Positions 58,553 through 64,000 of a stretch of DNA of 64,000 nucleotides are shown in pieces (position 1 is the first letter of the stretch; each line of letters opens with the position of its first letter). This DNA is from an uncultured Selenomonadales bacterium. Its GTDB lineage: Bacteria > Bacillota > Negativicutes > Selenomonadales > Selenomonadaceae. Position numbers and translations under genes: made by a program. Where the stretch lies: positions 185,085-249,084 of the forward strand of contig CAMZHX010000001.1 of assembly GCA_947307055.1 (NCBI GenBank). The letters run 5' to 3'. The notes below the pieces were generated by a model. That model made no database searches. It was not told the origin of the DNA and saw only the letters and a list, made by a program, of their open reading frames with translations.

Positions 58553-59839
58553 TTGAACTTAAAAAAATCTCTCGCCGCCTTCAACGAGGCGAAAAAATTT
58601 ATGCCGGGCGGCGTCAATAGTCCGGTGCGTTCGTTCAGGAGCGTCAATTCCAATCCGCCGTTTATTTCGCACGGCAAAGGCTCCAAAATTTTCGACATCG
58701 ACGGCAACGAATATATTGATTATGTCGGCTCATGGGGGCCGCTCGTATTGGGTCATGCTCACCCGCGAATTGTCGACGCTTTAAAAAATGCGGTCGAACG
58801 CGGCACGAGTTATGGCGCGCCGACTTTGCTTGAAACTCAACTTGCTAAGCTCGTGAACAAAATTTATCCGAGCATGGAAGTTATGCGCATGGTGAATTCG
58901 GGCACTGAGGCGACGATGAGCGCGTTGCGAGTGGCTAGGGGCTTCACGGGGCGCGACAAGATTATAAAATTTATCGGCTGCTATCACGGGCACAGCGATT
59001 CATTGCTAGTCAAGGCGGGGAGTGGCGCGGCGACTTTTGGCGAGCCGTCGAGCCCTGGAGTTACTCGCGGCACCGCGCAGGATACGATTACTTTGCCTTA
59101 TAACGACCTTGCCGCCGTCGAGAAAATTTTTGCCGAGTGCGGAGAGCAAATCGCCGCCGTTATCGTCGAGCCGGTCGCGGGCAATATGGGTTTAGTTTTG
59201 CCGAAAGAAAATTTCTTGCGCGGACTTCGTGACGTGACGAAAAAATTCGGTGCGCTTTTGATTTTCGATGAGGTTATGTGCGGTTTTCGCGTATCTTTAG
59301 GCGGTGCGCAGGAAAAATATAAAATTGCGCCCGATTTGACTTGTCTTGGGAAAATTATCGGTGGCGGCTTACCTTGCGCGGCTTATGGCGGCTCGGAAAA
59401 AATTATGCGCAACGTCTCGCCCGACGGCAGAATTTATCAGGCGGGGACGTTGAGCGGCAATCCTTTGGCTATGACGGCGGGCATTGAGACGCTTAAAATT
59501 TTGCTCGAAGACAATTTGACAGAGAAAATCGCCGCGAAAACTTCAAAGCTCGTCGAGGGAATAAAATTTGCCGCGCAGTCGTCAAACGTCGCGATTCAGA
59601 CGCCGCAAGCCGGTTCGATGTTCGGAATATTCTTCAGCGCGCGCGAAGTAACAAATTATGACGAATCGGCCGCCGCCAATCAGGAACAGTTCAGGAAATT
59701 TTTCTTCGCGATGTTGGAGCAGGGAATATATCTTGCGCCGTCGCAATTCGAGACGCTATTTATGTCAGCGGCTCACAGCGACGAGGACATTGACAAAACG
59801 ATTGACGCGGCAAAAATCGCGTTCGAGGCTTGCAAATGA
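58553..59839 (+). CDS. hemL: glutamate-1-semialdehyde 2,1-aminomutase
   Basis: 428 residues, TTG start behind AAGGAGG. '[13 protein letters not shown]', '[26 protein letters not shown]', 'FDEVMCGFR' and the PLP lysine in '[15 protein letters not shown]'. Makes 5-aminolevulinate for haem/corrinoid synthesis from glutamyl-tRNA. TGA overlaps the next ATG. Confidence 0.96.
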   Translation: MNLKKSLAAFNEAKKFMPGGVNSPVRSFRSVNSNPPFISHGKGSKIFDIDGNEYIDYVGSWGPLVLGHAHPRIVDALKNAVERGTSYGAPTLLETQLAKLVNKIYPSMEVMRMVNSGTEATMSALRVARGFTGRDKIIKFIGCYHGHSDSLLVKAGSGAATFGEPSSPGVTRGTAQDTITLPYNDLAAVEKIFAECGEQIAAVIVEPVAGNMGLVLPKENFLRGLRDVTKKFGALLIFDEVMCGFRVSLGGAQEKYKIAPDLTCLGKIIGGGLPCAAYGGSEKIMRNVSPDGRIYQAGTLSGNPLAMTAGIETLKILLEDNLTEKIAAKTSKLVEGIKFAAQSSNVAIQTPQAGSMFGIFFSAREVTNYDESAAANQEQFRKFFFAMLEQGIYLAPSQFETLFMSAAHSDEDIDKTIDAAKIAFEACK

Positions 59840-60804
59840 TTGACGAACTGAAAAATTTTGTGGAGAGCGGCATAAATCGTTGCAAAATTTTGGTTGTCGG
59901 CGACGTTATGCTTGACAAATATTATTTCGGCGAAGTGACGCGCATTTCTCCCGAAGCACCCGTTCCGATTGCTCGCGTGCTCAAGGTCAAAGAGACTTTA
60001 GGCGGCGCGGCGAATGTTGCGCACAATTTAGCGTTGCTGGGCTGTCAAACGTCGCTGATTGGGCAAATCGGCGCGGATAATCACGGCGAAGTTTTCTTGA
60101 GCAAGTTGAAAAATTTGGGCGTCGATTACTTCGGAATGATTGAGACTTCCAAGCCGACTACAACCAAAATTCGCGTTATAAGCGGTCATCAGCAAATGAT
60201 TCGCCTTGACTTTGAAGACGCAAGCGAACTCGACGGCGCGGCAAGTGATAAGCTGTTGAAAAATTTTTCCGAGCAGTTGCCGAACGTTGACGCCGTGATT
60301 ATTTCCGATTACGGCAAGGGCGTTTGCACGAAAAAAATTTGTCGCGAGGTAATCGGCGCATGTCGAGCGGCTAAGAAATTTGTAATCGTCGACCCGAAAG
60401 GCGATAACTGGCAGAAATATTTCGACGCGACCTTCATAACGCCGAACCTTAAAGAGCTTAATGCCGTCCTGCCGAAAAAAATTCCGAATGATGACGCGCA
60501 GATTGAGGAGGCGGCGCAAAAAGTTATCGACGAATTTAATTTGCGCGGCTTAGTGGTCACGAGGTCGGCGGCGGGCTTGAGCTTGATTGACGGGGCAAAA
60601 ATTTCGCACATAAAAGCGCGAGCGCAAGAAGTTTTCGACGTATCGGGCGCGGGCGATACCGTAATTGCAGTCTTTTCGCTGGCATTAGCTGGGAAAATCA
60701 ACTCGGAGGCGGCAGCGTACCTTGCTAACGTCGCGGCGGGCGTCGTAGTCGCGAAAGTCGGGACATACGCGGTAAATCGCGCGGAACTTTTAGAGGCACT
60801 TTGA
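59836..60804 (+). CDS. hldA: D-glycero-beta-D-manno-heptose-7-phosphate kinase
   Basis: 322 residues: the PfkB-type kinase half of HldE/RfaE only. '[29 protein letters not shown]' and '[20 protein letters not shown]' (catalytic Asp). The nucleotidyltransferase half is not fused and not in view. ATG lies within the hemL stop (ATGA). Confidence 0.93.
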   Translation: MIDELKNFVESGINRCKILVVGDVMLDKYYFGEVTRISPEAPVPIARVLKVKETLGGAANVAHNLALLGCQTSLIGQIGADNHGEVFLSKLKNLGVDYFGMIETSKPTTTKIRVISGHQQMIRLDFEDASELDGAASDKLLKNFSEQLPNVDAVIISDYGKGVCTKKICREVIGACRAAKKFVIVDPKGDNWQKYFDATFITPNLKELNAVLPKKIPNDDAQIEEAAQKVIDEFNLRGLVVTRSAAGLSLIDGAKISHIKARAQEVFDVSGAGDTVIAVFSLALAGKINSEAAAYLANVAAGVVVAKVGTYAVNRAELLEAL

Positions 60805-61950
60805 ATGAAAATTTTAGTGATAAATTTAATGCACTTGGGCGATTTGATGTTGGTGACGCCGACTTTGACGACGCTAAGAAAAAATTTCCCGGCGGCGCAT
60901 TTGGCATTGCTGGCTGATAAAAAATTGGCGGACTTGGTGCAATGGAATAAAAATCTGGACGAATGCATTTTGATTGACAAAAAGGGCATTGATGACCATT
61001 TGCTCAGCTTTATCAAATTTATTTTCAAGATTCGGGCGAAAAAGTTCGACCTCGTGATAAATTTGCATAGAAACGAGCGGGCGAGCGCGTTAGCGGCGTT
61101 CAGCGGCGCGAAAAAAATCGTCGGCTACTCCAAACCTTTTTTCTCAATGTTTTTCGATAAAGTTCTGCTCAATCCCTCGATAGCGCGCCATATCAAACGC
61201 GGCTTTAAAGTAGAATACGTGCCCGGATCGCAACATCAAGTTTATTCGCACTTCGACGTACTGCGCGAGGCTTGCGGTATCGAGAAAATTTTTGATAACG
61301 GATTGGAAATGTGGATACCGGAAGAAATCGAGCGCGAGGCCGAAAAAATTTTCCGCGACAATTTCGGCGACACAAAGGTTATCGCGTTCAATATCGGGGC
61401 GAGTTGGCTCACTAAACGCTGGCTTGATTCATATTTTGCTGAATGCGCCGACATTTTGATTGAGCGCGGTTACGGGATTGCATTTTTAGGCGGGACGATG
61501 GATAAGGAAATCGTTTCGGGTTGCGTGGAGAAAATGCGCCATAAGGACAGCGAGCGGCTGAAAATTTTCACGGGCGAATTTTCTTTAGCGATACTGGCGG
61601 GCTTTCTGGATAATTGCGTTTTGTTTTTGACGACCGATTCGGGGCCGATGCATATAGGCGTTGCGCGAAATATTCCGATAGTGACGATGTTTGGCGCGTC
61701 ACCGGTGCCCGGATTTTTCCCCTACGACGCAAAAGACGTTTTAATCAGGACGCCCGAACCGTGTCACCCGTGCGGCAAGCACATTTGCCCCCGCGCAGGT
61801 GATGATAATCTCGCTTGCATGAAAAAAATCCCCGTCGATGTCGTGATGAAATATGTTTTCGAGCTTTTGGAGGCTTACGGCGAGCCGGCTAAAAAAATTC
61901 CGCGCGTTCACGGGGCTTACGAATGTCGAGTTATCGAGGTGGCGAAATGA
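60805..61950 (+). CDS. glycosyltransferase family 9, heptosyltransferase
   Basis: 381 residues. 'ILVINLMHLGDLMLVTPTLTTLRKNFP' and 'FLTTDSGPMHIGVARNIPIVTMFGAS' are GT9 landmarks; a Cys/His cluster 'CHPCGKHICPRAGDDNLACM' near the C-terminus is common in WaaQ-like members. Transfers heptose to lipid A-core. Directly follows hldA. Which linkage it makes is not clear. Confidence 0.92.
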   Translation: MKILVINLMHLGDLMLVTPTLTTLRKNFPAAHLALLADKKLADLVQWNKNLDECILIDKKGIDDHLLSFIKFIFKIRAKKFDLVINLHRNERASALAAFSGAKKIVGYSKPFFSMFFDKVLLNPSIARHIKRGFKVEYVPGSQHQVYSHFDVLREACGIEKIFDNGLEMWIPEEIEREAEKIFRDNFGDTKVIAFNIGASWLTKRWLDSYFAECADILIERGYGIAFLGGTMDKEIVSGCVEKMRHKDSERLKIFTGEFSLAILAGFLDNCVLFLTTDSGPMHIGVARNIPIVTMFGASPVPGFFPYDAKDVLIRTPEPCHPCGKHICPRAGDDNLACMKKIPVDVVMKYVFELLEAYGEPAKKIPRVHGAYECRVIEVAK

Positions 61951-61986
61951 AAAATACCTTCCAACATTAACGGGAGGTATTTTTTA
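61951..61986. terminator. bidirectional terminator at the end of the heptose cluster
   Basis: AATACCTTCC / GGGAGGTATT, 10 bp, with A and T runs, between converging genes. Confidence 0.85.
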
Positions 61987-61988
61987 TG

Positions 61989-62333
61989 CTAGAAAAGTTT
62001 GATGCGTTTACTTTCGAGTTCACGAGCCGCTTTAGCTTGTCCATGCGACTTGTCCATTTTGTAGACGTAAGCCATAACCTCAGCGATAGCTTTATAAAGT
62101 TCGGGCGGAATTTCGCGGTCGAGTTCGAGAGCCATGAGCATATTGACAAGCGTTTTGTCTTGGTAGACGGGCACGGAATTTTTCTGCGCGGTCTCTAAAA
62201 TATGTTCAGCGACATGCCCGCGCCCTTTAGCGATAACTCGCGGGGCTAAATCGCGTTCGGCTTCGTACTTCAACGCGACGGCTTTACGTTGCGGCGCGAT
62301 GTTAGTTGGTTGAGAATTTATTCGTTCGTCCAT
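61989..62333 (-). CDS. FlhB C-terminal-like protein (YlqH type)
   Basis: 114 residues corresponding to the cytoplasmic export-switch domain of FlhB/EscU. 'AVALKYEAERDLAPRVIAKGRGHVAEHILETAQKNSVPV' and 'IPPELYKAIAEVMAYVYKMD' are clear. The autocleavage motif NPTH is missing (the site reads 'APQRK'), and no membrane part is present. Like ylqH of Bacillus, it follows a FliK-like gene. Confidence 0.9.
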   Translation of the reverse strand: MDERINSQPTNIAPQRKAVALKYEAERDLAPRVIAKGRGHVAEHILETAQKNSVPVYQDKTLVNMLMALELDREIPPELYKAIAEVMAYVYKMDKSHGQAKAARELESKRIKLF

Positions 62334-62396
62334 GTCGATAACTCAATCCTTGTTCGGAAAAATTTAGATTGATTATATTTTGGGATAAGGACTGCG

Positions 62397-64000
62397 TCAA
62401 GTGTAATTGAAGAGGCCTTCGCCGACGCTACCGACGCTGATTTCGCCGAGCGTAAGGGAATAATTTTTCATAGTCTTTTTGAGCTCGTTGACGTAAATAT
62501 CGCCGAATTCCTTAGCGATTTCGCTCTGCGAGAAGTAGAAACGCATATCAAGTTTAGTTTCGTCGTAAATTCTGAAAACCAATTCGACCGCGCCGACGTG
62601 GTCAGTCAAAATGCAGATGCGAACCCAAGTTTCCTTTTTATTTTCGCCGGTCTCCGGGTCGGAATTATTTTCGTCGTAGATATTGAAATAAGTTGGATAG
62701 CTGGTTTCGTTATCGCCCATGTAAAGCGGAACCATCATTTGGAAGGAGCGTTGATTTTGAACGACGGCGTTATCGCTACTCATTGCGCCGCGCATAGAAG
62801 TTGCGAAGGCGGCGACATCTTTTCCGGCGCGTTTCAGAGCTTTGGGAGTCATTTTGAGATTGATATTAGCCATATCGCACATTTGCATAAAAGCCCATAG
62901 GCGCGGCAAGTCTGGGAGATTTTGTTGGACAGCAGCTTGACGGACGGTAAACGGGATATTTTGCTGACAGAGGCGCAATAAATTTTGAAGGTGACGGGCT
63001 TCGGTTTCGGGCATCATTTCCTGCGAGTTGTTTATAAAATTTTTGAACAGGGCGGCGTCGCGTTGATTCATATCGGTATTTTTGACTAAAAAATCGGCGA
63101 GATTTTTCATAGTGTTGAAAGTTTGCGGGGTATTTAGGAGACTGGTTTTGATGAGTTCGTTTTTTTCGGATTCCATTTGCTTACGGAAATCCATTTGGCG
63201 GACGACGAATTTTTTATTCAGCGGGAAAGTCGGCAAAGGTATTTCCGGCGGCGGCTCTTGCGTTTGCTGTTGTGGTTGTGACTGGTTGAATTGAGGTTGC
63301 TGACTTTGTGGCTGTGTCTGGTTGAATTGAGTAGGCTGACTTTGTGGTTGCGCTTGATTGAATTGAGGTTGCTGACTTTGTGGCTGTGTCTGGTTAAATT
63401 GGGCGGGCTGACTTTGCGGTTGTGACTGGTTGAATTGAGCAGGCTGACTTTGCGGTTGTGCCTGATTAAGTTGAGCTGGTTGACTTTGTGGCTGTGTCTG
63501 GTTGAATTGAGTAGGCTGACTTTGTGGTTGCGCTTGATTGAATTGAACTTGCTGACCTTGCGGTTGCGGCTGATTGAATTGGGCGGGTTGATCCTGCGGT
63601 TGTGACTGATTGAATTGAGCGGGTTGACCCTGCGGTTGCGACTGGTTAAATTGAACGGGCTGACCTTGTGGTTGTGACTGATTGAATTGAGCGGGTTGAC
63701 CCTGTGGTTGCGCTTGATTGAATTGAGCGGGTTGACCCTGCGGTTGCGACTGGTTAAATTGAACGGGTTGCCCCTGTGGTTGCGACTGATTAAGTTGAGC
63801 GGGTTGACCCTGCGGTTGTGACTGATTGAATTGAGCGGGTTGACCCTGTGGTTGCGGCTGATTGAATTGGGTCGGCTGACTTTGTGCTTGCGACTGATTA
63901 AACTGTGTCAGCTGTTCTTGTAGTTGTGACTGGTTGAATTGAGCGGGTTGACCCTGTGTTTGTGACTGATTTAACTGCGTCGGTTGACCCTGTGTTTGTG
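62397..64000 (-). CDS. FliK-like protein with long Gln/Pro repeat, 5' end outside window
   Basis: At least 534 residues; frame stays open to the window edge. The ORF track begins at an internal TTG (63236) because the repeat contains no start codon. N-terminal visible part is ~20 copies of a 12-residue unit like 'NQSQPQGQPAQF'; then 'EPPPEIPLPTFPLNKK'; then a ~270-residue helical and beta domain ending 'ELVFRIYDETKLDMRFYFSQSEIAKEF', reminiscent of the FliK/YlqG hook-length-control C-domain. Function inferred from this and from the FlhB-like neighbour. Confidence 0.7.
   Translation of the reverse strand, partial: QTQGQPTQLNQSQTQGQPAQFNQSQLQEQLTQFNQSQAQSQPTQFNQPQPQGQPAQFNQSQPQGQPAQLNQSQPQGQPVQFNQSQPQGQPAQFNQAQPQGQPAQFNQSQPQGQPVQFNQSQPQGQPAQFNQSQPQDQPAQFNQPQPQGQQVQFNQAQPQSQPTQFNQTQPQSQPAQLNQAQPQSQPAQFNQSQPQSQPAQFNQTQPQSQQPQFNQAQPQSQPTQFNQTQPQSQQPQFNQSQPQQQTQEPPPEIPLPTFPLNKKFVVRQMDFRKQMESEKNELIKTSLLNTPQTFNTMKNLADFLVKNTDMNQRDAALFKNFINNSQEMMPETEARHLQNLLRLCQQNIPFTVRQAAVQQNLPDLPRLWAFMQMCDMANINLKMTPKALKRAGKDVAAFATSMRGAMSSDNAVVQNQRSFQMMVPLYMGDNETSYPTYFNIYDENNSDPETGENKKETWVRICILTDHVGAVELVFRIYDETKLDMRFYFSQSEIAKEFGDIYVNELKKTMKNYSLTLGEISVGSVGEGLFNYT
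63262..64000 (-). repeat. 36-bp tandem repeats encoding a Gln/Pro-rich region
   Basis: About 20 imperfect copies of a 36-base unit (12 codons). Variation is mostly at a few codons (S/G, A/V/T, S/T/A), leaving period and frame intact. Continues past the window. Confidence 0.95.

Noticed and set aside
63262-64000. CRISPR-like regular repeats
   Set aside because: The 36-bp repeats are contiguous without spacers and stay in one reading frame, so they are coding tandem repeats.

Overview
The window looks like the chromosome of a diderm Firmicute, most likely a member of the Negativicutes (Selenomonas/Veillonella relatives). This is inferred from sequence content only. The ribosomal, SRP-dnaX-recR and secY gene order is Firmicutes-like. 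The same DNA also encodes heptose/LPS genes (gmhB, a heptose-7-phosphate kinase and a GT9 heptosyltransferase), an FlhB-like export-switch protein and a Wzt-type polysaccharide ABC ATPase. Ribosome-binding sites are strong AGGAGG types and many starts are TTG or GTG.

Layout. 1-1.2 kb: 3' end of an amino-acid-type solute-binding protein and a small secreted protein. 1.2-4.0 kb: tRNA-Ser(GGA), a probable SRP RNA, dnaX, ybaB, recR. 4.1-24.5 kb: one long run of str/S10/spc/alpha genes (rpsL to rplQ, with secY, adk, infA and rpoA). A VOC/glyoxalase gene and a decayed TnpB-type element sit inside the spc section. 24.6-37.2 kb: fhaA-like FHA protein, iron alcohol dehydrogenase, a broken purL copy, intact fused purL, holA, corA, long glutamine synthetase, argJ, argC. 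37.2-42.1 kb: two tandem polysaccharide pyruvyl transferases, a small orphan gene, an uncharacterised small-RNA locus, tRNA-Gly(CCC), a zinc-ribbon protein and a P-loop protein with an apparent Asp23-like tail. 42.2-54.7 kb: recN, pyrE, rtcB, a chemoreceptor, an orphan Wzt-like ATPase, a VanW protein, mnmA, a RelB/YafQ toxin-antitoxin pair, the CinA C-terminal domain, rimO, and a solute-binding lipoprotein-like gene. 54.7-62 kb: a mostly contiguous plus-strand cluster fabF-gmhB-deoB-tatD-hemL-hldA-GT9. 62-64 kb: FlhB-like protein and a FliK-like protein with a very long glutamine/proline repeat, cut by the window end.

Functional links. The window encodes both ribosomal protein S12 and RimO, which methylthiolates S12. 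gmhB, hldA and the GT9 gene give successive steps towards heptose-containing LPS. The FlhB-like and FliK-like neighbours resemble the ylqH/ylqG pair of Bacillus.

The least ordinary content is non-coding. (1) A dispersed family of 7-nt (sometimes 8-nt) tandem repeats, often arranged as a purine-rich arm followed by its complement, fills at least 14 short gaps, many of them between ribosomal protein genes. (2) A roughly 105-110 bp repeat made of three consecutive hairpins occurs three times and shows compensatory base changes. (3) An uncharacterised RNA of about 115 nt, with its own promoter and terminator, lies before tRNA-Gly. (4) There is a structured leader before rpsJ. (5) A TnpB/omega-RNA-like relic lies between rpsN and rpsH. 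Coordinates of starts were adjusted from the ORF track where a Shine-Dalgarno sequence or promoter decides them.
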